A DNA stretch of 14,796 bases from Hirudo medicinalis (lineage: Eukaryota > Annelida > Clitellata > Hirudinida > Hirudinidae), in contig MPNW01000504.1 of NCBI GenBank assembly GCA_011800805.1, positions 113,032 through 127,827 on the forward strand, read 5' to 3'. The notes beneath the pieces were generated by a model. That model had not been told where the DNA came from. It was given only the letters and a program-made list of their open reading frames with translations, and did not search any database. Shown piece by piece: positions 1 to 14,757 of the stretch. A program made the position numbers and the translations under genes. The first letter of the stretch is position 1. Every line of letters begins with the position of its first letter.

Positions 1-184
1 CAAGATCACAAGATCACAAGATCACAAGATCACAAGATCACAAGATCACAAGATCACAAGATCACATGATCACATGATCACATGATCACGTGATCACAAG
101 ATCACAAGATCACAAGATCACAAGATCACAAGATCACAAGATCACATGATCACATGATCACATGATCACATGATCACATGATCA
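1..184. repeat. 8-bp minisatellite, 23 units
   Basis: Twenty-three uninterrupted 8-bp units run from base 1. They come in blocks: eight CAAGATCA, three CATGATCA, one CGTGATCA, six CAAGATCA and five CATGATCA. The array probably continues to the left of the window. The CATGATCA variant contains the palindrome TGATCA. No coding role is apparent. Confidence 0.97.
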
Positions 185-771
185 CATGACTCAGAAGGAA
201 GGTGTCCGGAAATCATGCGCATATCGCTACTGGTCCATTTCAAGAAAGATTTTGAAGAGACGTGCAACATTTGGAAATAAAAAGATTGTGAATATTAAGA
301 TTTAGATTATTAAAATTTTTAATTATTATTTTATTTTTGCAATAAAATTTTGTGCTCATGAATTTAATAATTATGTTATCGATTATTGTTAATAAATAAT
401 TACATTTGTAGCTTTGTTAAATTATGTTATTCAAGCTCATTAAAACATGACATAATTTGCCAGAGTGGTTTAATTGGATGCTTCAATTATAAAACACAAG
501 AGGGACGAATGACTTATTCCACGAAAGTTTGATACTTATGGGTGTTTAATTGTTAGATAATAGATAGTAACATCAATAAAAACGTAACAAATTGGTTAAA
601 AACTGTTGTGACGAGCGTAGCTGAATGAGTGTTCACTTTTAGTTTGTTGTTATGTTTAATATCTTTGAATTACTGGCGGCTTGTCTTCGTGCGAATAAAG
701 TTGTATTACAATAACTGTTATCGACTTCTAAATATAAAAAACATAACAAAAACCTTATCCTAATAAACTCG

Positions 772-905
772 ATGACATTCACTCGATGGCAGACAGGCAT
801 CCCAGAAGAAGTTTGTGTAAATTCAGTTGAGAAGTACCAAAAGCAAGACCACGAAACTCGAAGCATGCAACTTTGTCTTTGGATGAGAAGGAAGATCAGC
901 CTTAG
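772..905 (+). other. Possible unrecognised exon-like frame
   Basis: This open plus-strand frame is less AT-rich than its surroundings and reads like ordinary protein (it includes the string TGIPEEVCVNSVEKYQKQDH). I do not recognise a family. No convincing splice donor follows it and no neighbouring exon joins it, so it may be a fossil or chance. It is too far from gene A, and in no matching phase, to be called part of it. Confidence 0.15.
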
Positions 906-2167
906 TTCATCTATTTTAAAGCCTATTTCTTTTTTATTTCATCGCATTTTTGAAACTTTTTTATTATCCCCGTTTTGATCGAATTTGTTTTGAAATGTCT
1001 ATTAAATTATTTGCGCATTATTGCATGCCTTTATTGCTACACAACGAAATTCAATTTGTCGTGTTCGATTCGTAGTCATTCGTAGGTCTCCCACTTCAAT
1101 TCTAATGCTACATAAGCCTGTCTATTCTCGGAGATTCTGGGAACGAATTTTTAAATAGGAAGTAATCCAGTAGATTTGATAAATTATTTGCTAAACAAAT
1201 ATTTGATCAAAATGTTAACAATTTTCTAGTGTCCGGATAAAGCACGTTGCTGGTCAAACATATAACAATTTGATGACAATTTGTGCAAATAACTCTGGGA
1301 CAAAAGATTGGAGCAAATGCAAATGTTTTAAATCGAATTGCAAGTTTTTGCGAAGAATAAAAAAAATTTGCTTGATTTCAATTAATAAGCAGGATAGAAA
1401 GAAAGCCTTAGAAATAGTTTGGTGTTCATTTGGATTTTGAAGAGAATAAAATAGTAATTAGTAATTTGAGCGAAAATTCAAATCTAAATTGAATACTCAT
1501 CGAATAATCATTATGAAACGAATTTTCAGAAGATTCCGATAAAGTGTCTGGACGTTATCACCATGTTATGAAAATCATAACGCCGATAATATTCTTATCA
1601 CAACGTACAGTGCAGCGCCTCTGTGTATTTACAATGCATTTGTTGATAAGGTCCACAAATGATAACCACGACAAATTGAAAATACGGGAACGATGAAACA
1701 TCTCAATAAACTTTGTTTTCCTAATTTATACTGTTAAATCCAATCAAAACATTCATTTCGCAAAAGTAAACAAGTGGAGGTAGCCAGGGTTGATAGAAAA
1801 TCTTTTCAATTTTATTAAGTTCATCCAACTCCTATTTATAGAATCACTTATTTATTCGGCTGCCTATTGGTGGATAAATTAGATTTTCAATTTTCAGGAT
1901 ATTCTCTGTCACAATCTGTTATTAAAAATCAACAACATTTTAAATACGTTTCGCATTTCGACTAAGAAACTTAACGAGATCACTTTGAATATCAAATTGA
2001 ATAATTTGGACGTTCAATAAATAAATCGATACTGTATATTATTGAAACAACGTGATTAATATTAATATTAAGATAACAACCTCGTTATTTGTTTGTTTAT
2101 TTAATCAGTCGAAGGGAATTACCACGAAATGTCATCGACTGACAACGTACAGTTATGACATCACTCT

Positions 2168-2194
2168 ACAACAACAACAACAACAACAACAACA
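2168..2194. repeat. (ACA)9 microsatellite
   Basis: Nine perfect ACA units lie about 420 bp upstream of the gene A start codon. They belong to the CAA-type repeats seen all over this locus. Confidence 0.95.
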
Positions 2195-2285
2195 GAAAAC
2201 AAGGACAACAGATCTTGACAAATAACGATTGCACAACAGAAAGTGTCGACCAGAACAAACAAGACAAGAGTAATTCTGTTGTTGT

Positions 2286-2308
2286 TCTTTCACTCAAACA
2301 GTGAAAGA
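2286..2308. repeat. Short perfect inverted repeat
   Basis: The arms CTTTCACT and AGTGAAAG are perfectly complementary around a 5-nt spacer, with one further T-A pair outside. It could be a dimeric protein-binding site or an RNA hairpin if the leader of gene A starts upstream. No function is shown. Confidence 0.5.
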
Positions 2309-2612
2309 GATGAAGACACAGCGTTGAATCCTTCAAGGTCTAAACACGTTTCTTGTGCCTCAACTCCTGAGCAAAGGGCAAATTGAAGGAGTCCAATAAA
2401 AAGAAGACACAAGAACAAACCTTGAGATTAAACTTGGATTGCTTGGACTTAAAGTTTGAACTGTTTGTTTTACAACGTTACTTAATCTTGATCGCTTCAA
2501 CCGTGGAATAAAAATTATGAATCATTTATGAAAAACAACTTTCATAAATACTGATTAAGTCGGAATAATTTTCATTAATTATTTTTTATCAGAAATTTGA
2601 CAATTTTCAACG

Positions 2613-8092
<5,480 letters not shown>

Positions 8093-8219
8093 TATTATTT
8101 TATATACACGTATTTTGCTACTATTTTTTTCTTGTTTGAAGAAATTGTCGATGATGTGATGAGCACTTTCAAAATGTCGCATTTCATTACGAGGTTCAAA
8201 TCTTGATCGTCAGTGATTC

Positions 8220-8225
8220 AATAAA
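8220..8225 (+). terminator. Polyadenylation signal AATAAA for gene A
   Basis: AATAAA lies 128 nt after the stop codon. A second one is at 8320-8325, in a GA-rich context. Either could set the 3' end; the first is preferred by distance. Confidence 0.5.
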
Positions 8226-8742
8226 AGCAGAAATTAGTTTGAAATTATTTATTTATTTGTTCAGTAACTTTTCCATAAACTCTCAACATTCTGCCCGATG
8301 CGCGGGCAACAAACAGAAGAATAAAATGGCAGTGAGACAAGAAGTTCGAAGAGTTCAGCTTTATTTTTTAGAATTTTGTGACATCCGAGTTTGTAGGTGA
8401 AATAATTATTAAGTTAAAGGTTCTTCAGGTTTGTTGATTAAATCATGGAATCCTTAATTATTTGATAAGCTTTGATGTGTTAAATAAAAACAATTATTAA
8501 CAAAATGCATTAATAGTCAATGAGAATGGAAAATTTACAAGTAATTTTCAATATTACAGCGAGAATAAATAAGTAGACAATGATTTGTGTTAGTATTCTG
8601 TATTTCCGTTGATAATTATTATTATAATTTGTGGACAGAAGAATAAGTAAGCATGGATTTAATTGACCTTCATTTCATTAAGCCTGTAATTAGGATGGAC
8701 TCTCAATGGAATCATTGTGAGCCGTTATAGTAATATAATTAC

Positions 8743-8789
8743 GATGATGGTGATGATGATGATGATGATGATGTTGGTGATGATGATGG
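8743..8789. repeat. Imperfect (TGA)n microsatellite
   Basis: GAT/TGA units interrupted by GGT and TTG. Confidence 0.9.
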
Positions 8790-9084
8790 TGCTAACAGAT
8801 CCATTGTTGTTATTGAGGGATGATGGTGTTGCATAAAAGAGGTTGAATCATTTCGACTTTTTGAGTTGTGGAAATAAGTTGTACGATGCAGTTCAACACA
8901 ACAAGCACAACAACAAACAACGAACATTTTGAGTGGTTAAATGAGTGACTAATGTTTAAAAACCCTGTTAAATTGTTTTGAGCCATTTTGTCAGTTATTA
9001 TTTTTAATGATGCCGGGCATTATATTTAATCGTTGAATATTAAAACTTAATAATGGTAATTAAGGGTTTTTTGTACAAATGTAC

Positions 9085-9116
9085 AATAATAATAATAAAA
9101 TAATAATAATAATAAT
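9085..9116. repeat. (ATA)n microsatellite
   Basis: ATA/AAT units with one AAAA interruption. Confidence 0.85.
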
Positions 9117-9957
9117 GTGTGCCTCATTTCATTTCAAGTTATTCTAGTATTAAATTAACATTACATTATTATGTACTATATTAACATTATGAAATTTATT
9201 TATTAAGACTTCATTTAAATTAATATTAAAATATAATATATAATATAATATATATAATAAAATAAATATAACTAATAATATGAATATATTATTATTAATA
9301 ATTAATATTATTTTGAAGCCAATAAAAAGTAAACCCCTATTGATTAATAATTAATTAATTTTATTCCGAACGTTTAAAAAAGACGATGTAATTTTTAACA
9401 AATCAAATGCATTGGGTTGAGTACAGTTCAAACTTTCATCCACGGTAGTAATTTTCAAACCGATTTGACCAAGACAATAAATAGCTTGTCAGGCAGACGA
9501 TCAGTAGAATCAGTAGAATAAGTATTTACTGTTGACTTCCAAGGTTAGCTTAATTTTTCTTATTTTTGTTAAATTAAGAAATTATTTGCAATAAATATAA
9601 CTCGTTAATAAATTTTTATCACTAATCAATGGTTTGTCATTCATAAGTGTCATTTAATCCAAACTTAAATGATTTATTTATTCACTTTATTATGAAGTTA
9701 TAATCACTCTCTTATTTGGGAAGACCTTGTAAACCTATAGAGTTGTGTACATTTGCATTTGTAAATGTTGCAGTAATGCAAGAGTAAATGTGATTAAAAC
9801 GTATGTGAAGCATAATTATGCCATTTGCATGTTTTTTGTTTTAAACAAGCTCCTTCGCTTAATAATATATTCGTTTCTATTCCCGATCTTTTACACAATT
9901 GTACTGAATTCACTGAATTGGTCAAGTACTTGTTAGTTAATAACTGAAATAATGGGA

Positions 9958-9966
9958 TATAAAAAA
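9958..9966 (+). promoter_or_regulatory. Candidate TATA box of gene B
   Basis: TATAAAAAA stands 83 nt before the start codon at 10041. Transcription starting about 30 nt downstream, near CATACATCAA at 9989, would leave a leader of roughly 50 nt without an upstream ATG. A TATA-like match is easy to find by chance in AT-rich DNA. Confidence 0.35.
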
Positions 9967-10040
9967 AGAGCAGATTATATGCTAAGTGCATCATACATCA
10001 ATACATTTCAATTAAAATTGCTGAGCAGATATCCTCCTTC

Positions 10041-10113
10041 ATGCTTCCGGTGAACAGTAAAATCGTCGTCATCTCAATAGCCATTTCCCTCTCCTTAGCC
10101 AGATGCTTTGAAG
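10041..10113 (+). CDS. Gene B exon 1, signal peptide
   Basis: The ATG at 10041 starts [20 protein letters not shown], a good signal peptide, ending CFE and one nt before GTTGGT. Phase 1 and length (73 nt against 76) match gene A exon 1. Confidence 0.75.
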
Positions 10114-11383
10114 GTTGGTTTGATGGTTTGACCGTGTTCAATGATGGCCGGATTCTCATGCAGAACGTGCTAATTCGAAATTAACATTTGGTTAAACTGG
10201 TAACCGTAAAATCTTAATGAACGGAATGTCTTGTAATAATAATAAATGCGATATTAAATTACTANCATGCCCCTCATACATTTTTAATCGAGGAACACTG
10301 AGGCTCTTGATCGGAGAAAATACTCAGTTGGGACATTGTTAGACCTATCCATAGGATAAGACATAGTGTAACACTCAGTTCTGATCAAGAAATTAGAATA
10401 TTACGGAGTACGGGGAATTGCTCTGAACTGGTTTCAAAGTTATCTGGAAAACAGAACCCAGCATGTTTGCTATCGCGTGTTTGATGTGCAATCATCAATC
10501 GAACTCATTTCCTGTGGCTTACCTCAAGGCTCCATTCTAGGACCACTTCTAATCTTGACATGCATTAACGATCTCTGCCTGACAACAAACTTCTTTGACT
10601 TTATATTATTTGCCGATGATACTAATTTCATTGTTGGTGATGACTTAAGGGACCTATTTAATAATATTAATTATGGAATAAACATTCTGTTCAACAGTTT
10701 TTTTGCAAACATGTTACCTATCAACTTGAAAAAGCAAACTACATTTTATTTACAACTTTTAAGTCCTTCTCCATCAAATGCTCATCTCCTCGGATTAATC
10801 ATAATATACCGATGGAAATTATGTCATCCACCTCAATATTCAAATGTATATGTAAATCACACTTATACTCACCGCATAATAGTGATTCACTGATTTAATT
10901 CTTCAAATACTACCACAACTTTTTTATTTGTATACTTATGCAATTGTATTACATAAAAAGTTATGTAGCTTCTATGTGGGTGGCCCAATTAGCGGGAACA
11001 GTGTTCCCTTCGGGGGGGCCTTTGGGTGTCATCGAAATTTGTACATACTTGGCTTTATCATTTTCGTGTCTAAGATAACCTCAAGAAGTGAATAAATGAA
11101 ATGAAATAAATGAAGCAACAAAAATATTTAACGCCGTGGAACTTCATCTTCAGAAGCAGAACCCCATCATCGATCATCGAAACCACACCACGTTTCCAAG
11201 AGAGATGTCGATGGTAAGGGGAGAGAGAGTCCCTGGCTCAACACGGACTGGAATGCCTTGGGCAGGAAGAGAATCAAAATGTCTAAAACTCTCCTGGAAA
11301 ATTCGAGGAACACGAAAANTACTTCACATGTCATTTGCTTTTGTGAGGATTTTGCTTCCTCATTTAAGTCATTTCATTGCATC

Positions 11384-11445
<62 letters not shown>

Positions 11446-11749
11446 GCTTACAGACCTTCAACGTGGACAGATCAACCCCTGATAGTGCAGGTACAGCGAC
11501 AGCTTACCTCAGCGGCCTGAAGTCTAACTACGGCACGATTGGAGTCAACGAGGAGGTGAAGATTCAGGATTGTTCGAATGTCGAAGGAAACAAATTGAAC
11601 TCAATTCTCCACAAGTCTATCGATGCAGGTTCGCAAGACTAATAATAATTATTAATATTAATAAGTGTATGTTATTAAGTATTTATATTGCATGTTTTGA
11701 TTGATTTATTTAATAATTTTACCTTTTGGACATAAAAGTGAGTAAGCCT

Positions 11750-11792
<43 letters not shown>

Positions 11793-14757
11793 ATAATTGA
11801 TGAAGTTCAAGGCAATATATGTTGTGCAACCTAATTGCATTCCTTACATTGTGCTAATCCTGCTTAAAATCTTTTTTTTTGAAAGAAAGAAAAAATGGTT
11901 AACGAACAAGAACTACTTTCGATGTCATTAATTTTAATTGGAACCGTCATCATAGCGGACATATTTGATGTCGCCATAATAATGATTATAATAGCAATTA
12001 TAACAACTAGTAATGTAATAATAATAATAATAATAATAATAACAACAATTACTTAATTATATGATTAGCATTAGTACATTAATGATTATAACAGCAATAT
12101 TAATAATTTTTATTATAAGTATAGCATAGCAAGTTAGCCCAGTGGGTTGCGTTCTTTTGAGGAGCGCCACATAAATGGTTAACAAAAATTGAGTCTGACC
12201 ATGTGCTTGGGGCGCTATGAACTACATGTAATTTAAAATAACAATAATAATAATAATGGATTTAATTTTGTCTTCTGTTTAAAACGTAATTTTAACGAAA
12301 ATTACATCGTGATGTTGGAAGAACGAATGAAGTTGTGAAAAGAATTCAATTGACGAACAGGTAGAAAATTATTTTTTTGGAAATTAAAGATAAAATATTA
12401 TTTGGTAAGAATAACAAAGAAATGTTAAAATGATAACTACCGTGCAAGTCACTTCCTCACGATGACAAATGAAATTGTTCTGCACTTGATACAATCGCCT
12501 CTTTCATCTTAGAAAATGCAATCCACCAACATTCCAATGTAATATTTGCGTAATTATGAATGTAAGGTATAAATATTAGCAATTACAAGTCTAATTAAAA
12601 TAAAAACAACAATTAAATATAAACCGAGCCACCAGTTGATTGATATTATTAATATTATTATTATTATTATTATTATATTATTATATTATATTATTATTAT
12701 TATATTATTATATTATATTATTATATTATATTATAATTATTATTATTATATTATTATATTATTATTAATATTATTATTTACGAAAATATCTTAATATCAT
12801 AAGGACAAACATGTTTTGTATGCTACACGCTGTGAAGCCAATTAGTTTTCCTTTGATGTCGATGTTTTGTTTGATGTTTTTCTAGCCATCTTTAACATTA
12901 ATTCGTATTAACGTGCTATGAAGCACTGCTTTCGAAGGAAGGAACTTTTACTTGCCATAGAAAAACGAGCCTAAAAATTAGACATTTTGTGATTAAACAT
13001 TAAAAATACTAAAGTAATCAATATATATAAATACAAATAAATATATATAAATATATATATTGACAACATATCCGTTAATATCAGGTAAGTGGACAGGTGT
13101 GGTGACTACCACCAGGATTACCCACGCCTCTCCGGCAGGTTGTTACGCCAGCACTCCGTCCAGAAACTGGGAGTCAACAGTTCCAAGGAATGTGACAAAG
13201 GCTGACAAGTGCACGGATATTGCTTATCAACTAATCCACGAGGACAGAAATAAGGACATCAGGGTATTACGATGACGACGACGATGACTATAATGAGTGT
13301 AATTATATTAATGACATTCATATCTGGTGTTTTCATGGCAGGTCTTATTTGGAGGTGGCTCCCTCAACTTTCTGCCAAACTCGACCCTTGACGGAGTCAG
13401 TAACAAACCCGGTCTGAGAACGGACGGTAGGAACTTGCTGAAGGTTACATTGTTTTCTTCTTAATTAACCTAACTAATATTAACTAATTATTTATTAATA
13501 AGTAACTTAACCAACCTAATTAGTTAATTAATTAAGTAAGTAATTTTCACAGCCAACTTATTTAATAATAAATTGATAATCAATTATTTTTCGATTAATA
13601 AGTCATTTATTTGTTTGCAATTAATTTAATTTGAATGGTCAGGAATGGCTGTGGATGAAAAGAAATGACTCCAAAAAGGCTGCTTTGCTTCGTAGTCGAA
13701 CTGAATTTGATGCTTTCGATCCTCTGGAAATGGATTTTGTTTTTGGTAATTATTTGCAAATTATCAACTTATCGTTATAATCACAACTTATCGAAATAAT
13801 TTTTCATAGTTATATATAACTCTTGAATCATTATTTGATTGAAATTAATTACATTTATTTAAAACAAGCATCTGATTTAAAATGGCAATAGTGCTGCTCG
13901 GTTGGGATGCATACCTCTTGGCTTAGTTCGAAGCAGTGTTCGACAATAATGCTTTACTTGAAGTAACAACATTTGGCAATATTTTAAGATATTTGCCTTA
14001 ATTTTTAATTAATTAACAACTGATTAACTAAAAACTCTTTCATTTGTGAATTAAGCTTATAGTTTATCATTACAATCATTACCTTGTCAAAATCATTATC
14101 ATCGTTATCATTATTATCAACATCACATATCCTAATCGTCGGCATTGCAGGTCTCTTCCAAACATCTCACTTGAGTTACGAAGTTGACAGAAACCCAAAG
14201 GAGGAACCTTCTTTGTCTGAACTGACAGAGGCAGCCATCAAAATGTTAAGCAGGGCTCCAAATGGATTCTTTCTCTTTGTCGAGGGTTAGAATGATTGAC
14301 TTAATTAAATGATTTGTCGATTGGTTGATTAATTAACTGATTGATTGATTGCTTGTTTGTTTGATTGATTGAGTGCTATTTTCATCGTTATCTTGTCTTT
14401 GAAGAAAATATTTTCTTTAATTTGAATAAAATTTCTTAATTTTTATGCATGTTTAAATGCTACCTTAACAACTAGTTATAGAACAAGTAAAAATAAATTG
14501 ACCTTAATCATTCACAATAATTTAGTTGTTAACACGGCTTGAATTACTGCAATTCGTTCATCCAGGGGGTAGGATAGATCATGCCCACCACAACAACAAT
14601 GCCTACAGGGCTTTATATGAAACCCTGGCCTTAGAGAAGGCAGTTGAATCAGCCTTAAAACTGACGGACCCCGAGGACACGCTGGTGCTTGTTACAGCCG
14701 ATCATTCTCATGTCTTCAATTTAGGGGGATATGCTCGCTTTGAGGAATCCATATTCG
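10041..14757 (+). CDS. ALP: Alkaline phosphatase B, exons 1-8, 3' end beyond window
   Basis: Second animal alkaline phosphatase, on the same strand 1.95 kb after gene A. Visible in order: a signal peptide, the N-terminal [10 protein letters not shown] segment, the canonical nucleophile motif [27 protein letters not shown] and SRNW active-site residues, [24 protein letters not shown] zinc ligands, and VTADHSHVF. The exons with the last zinc His and the GPI tail should follow beyond base 14796. Phases equal those of gene A at every comparable junction. The reading frame is intact except exon 2, which ends at the ambiguous base 11319; about 46 codons including DGMG are missing there. Because exon 8 and the nucleophile motif are canonical, this copy is probably the functional one and the exon 2 loss probably an assembly gap. 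Confidence 0.92.
10381..10893 (+). pseudogene. Reverse transcriptase fragment
   Basis: This is the longest open part of the retroelement: from LIKKLEYYG through the palm-domain motif FADDTN (two catalytic Asp) to a stop at 10891. The last 50 residues are out of frame with the family. Upstream stops and the loss of the first catalytic Asp block show it cannot make an active enzyme. Confidence 0.75.
10982..11020 (+). repeat. 3' hairpin of the retroelement
   Basis: GGGAACA and TGTTCCC are perfect 7-bp arms around one G. GGCCC upstream and GGGCC downstream can form an outer stem. In CR1/L2-like elements such a 3' structure is thought to help the reverse transcriptase find its own RNA. Confidence 0.6.
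11154..11318 (+). CDS. Gene B exon 2, truncated at an ambiguous base
   Basis: After the acceptor CATCTTCAG the frame gives [20 protein letters not shown], then [20 protein letters not shown] and ENSRNTK. It aligns with gene A VWSNVDWDKLGRDRIL...AKN and stops at n (11319), just where VILFLGDGMG should follow. The next bases are noncoding. Relative to gene A the last 138 nt or so of the exon are absent. The N-terminal extension rich in His and Arg is not in gene A. Confidence 0.7.
11385..11444. repeat. (CAT)20 microsatellite beside exon 3 acceptor
   Basis: Twenty perfect CAT units end 9 nt before the exon 3 acceptor AG. They therefore replace the normal pyrimidine tract and branch region. The poly-His reading frame across them is an artefact. 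Confidence 0.95.
11454..11628 (+). CDS. Gene B exon 3, canonical nucleophile motif
   Basis: Encodes [20 protein letters not shown], then [15 protein letters not shown] and a conserved Cys (DCSNVEGNK). [11 protein letters not shown] is the classic family signature with the nucleophile Ser. Starts in phase 0 after GCTTACAG and ends in phase 1, as in gene A. Confidence 0.96.
11752..11790. repeat. (AAC)13 microsatellite
   Basis: Thirteen perfect AAC units on the sense strand of intron 3. Confidence 0.96.
12016..12040. repeat. (ATA)n microsatellite
   Basis: About eight ATA/AAT units followed by AACAACAA. Confidence 0.85.
12131..12232 (-). repeat. Dispersed repeat, copy 2 (inverted)
   Basis: In reverse complement this carries TTCATAGCGCC, GGTCAGA and TTTTTGTTAACCATTTAT followed by GTGGCGCTCC, in the same order as copy 1 in gene A intron 9. 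Confidence 0.65.
12636..12778. repeat. TTA/TATTA low-complexity tract
   Basis: Long stretch made almost only of A and T with TTA and ATTATATTA units. Confidence 0.92.
13085..13263 (+). CDS. Gene B exon 4, active-site His and Arg
   Basis: Encodes [19 protein letters not shown], then [10 protein letters not shown] and [17 protein letters not shown]. It is 59 codons, entering in phase 1 and leaving in phase 0 (AGG|GTATTA). NVT is a possible glycosylation site and KC(T)DIAYQL matches human GCKDIAYQL. The exon opens with GTAAGT directly after the acceptor CAG. Confidence 0.95.
13342..13443 (+). CDS. Gene B exon 5
   Basis: Encodes [20 protein letters not shown], then [10 protein letters not shown], matching the GGGR...RLDG segment. 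It is 34 codons, phase 0 at both ends. NST is a possible glycosylation site. Confidence 0.92.
13643..13745 (+). CDS. Gene B exon 6
   Basis: Encodes [20 protein letters not shown], then [15 protein letters not shown]. It is 103 nt like gene A exon 6 and shares the EW start and the G split by the donor. This is the least conserved exon. Confidence 0.88.
13746..14150 (+). other. Gene B intron 6, nothing further seen
   Basis: 405 nt, AT-rich, with a short TCATTATCA-type run just before the acceptor. Confidence 0.85.
14151..14285 (+). CDS. Gene B exon 7
   Basis: Encodes [20 protein letters not shown], then [13 protein letters not shown] and NGFFLFVEG with the conserved magnesium-binding Glu. Same length (135 nt) and phases as gene A exon 7. 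Confidence 0.95.
14316..14372. repeat. Imperfect (TTGA)n repeat
   Basis: TTGATTGATTGATTG-type units with TTGT interruptions in intron 7. Confidence 0.85.
14566..14757 (+). CDS. Gene B exon 8, intact zinc ligands
   Basis: Encodes [20 protein letters not shown], then [20 protein letters not shown] and [12 protein letters not shown]. Both zinc-ligand motifs are intact and in frame. It is 192 nt, which shows gene A exon 8 to be 2 nt short. Donor G|GTTAGC; the window ends 39 nt into the next intron. Confidence 0.96.

Larger units (their letters stand above)
185..2612. other. 5' flank of gene A, no confident gene
   Basis: I see no gene I can support in this stretch. It is AT-rich with scattered less AT-rich patches. 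Bases 185-290 have a short basic open frame without a recognisable domain. Bases 772-905 have a plausible but unrecognised exon-like frame (entered separately). Bases 1555-1650 hold three GATA-type motifs. Bases 2168-2194 are nine ACA units, and 2286-2308 form an inverted repeat. The promoter and transcription start of gene A should lie in the last part, but no clear TATA box decides the position. Confidence 0.6.
8226..10040. other. Intergenic spacer between the two phosphatase genes
   Basis: AT-rich and without a gene I can support. It contains a TGA repeat (8743-8789), ATA runs (9085-9116), an AT-only stretch (about 9225-9312), a small palindrome TTGTACA/TGTACAA (9071-9086), and a probable core promoter for gene B at its end. 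Confidence 0.75.
10270..11112 (+). mobile_element. Degenerate non-LTR retrotransposon, 5'-truncated (CR1/L2-like)
   Basis: Plus-strand translation gives a reverse-transcriptase core in order: [15 protein letters not shown] (10308 on), two in-frame stops at 10357 and 10369 inside the first catalytic block, then [32 protein letters not shown] and FADDTN. This order is typical of non-LTR reverse transcriptases. The frame breaks near 10731, after which the +1 frame continues ([10 protein letters not shown]). The endonuclease and 5' part are missing. The 3' end has a hairpin (10982-11020) and a TGAA/ATAAA-type tail (11088-11112), as in CR1/L2-type elements. It is inactive. The clade is an inference; jockey-like is the alternative. 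Confidence 0.8.
10114..11153 (+). other. Gene B intron 1 with inserted retroelement
   Basis: This 1040-nt intron (145 nt in gene A) has been enlarged mainly by a non-LTR retrotransposon fragment at about 10270-11112. An ambiguous base at 10265 lies at its 5' edge. Confidence 0.75.
11629..13084 (+). other. Gene B intron 3, repeat-rich, no gene seen
   Basis: This 1456-nt intron (278 nt in gene A) contains (AAC)13 at 11752-11790, ATA runs at 12016-12040, the second dispersed repeat copy at about 12131-12232, and an AT-only TTA tract at 12636-12778. Confidence 0.85.

Noticed and set aside
1..184. CRISPR-like array
   Set aside because: The units are 8-bp head-to-tail repeats without spacers, in a eukaryotic sequence.
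460..530. tRNA-like or SINE-like internal promoter boxes (TGGTTTAATTGG and GGGACGAATGA)
   Set aside because: The box B match is poor, and no cloverleaf or acceptor stem can be formed.
8203..8400. Small open frame after gene A
   Set aside because: It overlaps the polyadenylation region, has no domain and has atypical composition.
9745..9994. Overlapping frames on both strands before gene B
   Set aside because: AT-driven hydrophobic and Cys-rich translations without support; they overlap the candidate promoter.
11136..11453. Long frame with a poly-His stretch joined to gene B exon 3
   Set aside because: The His run is the intronic (CAT)20 repeat; the true exon starts after the acceptor at 11453, and exon 2 is in a different frame.
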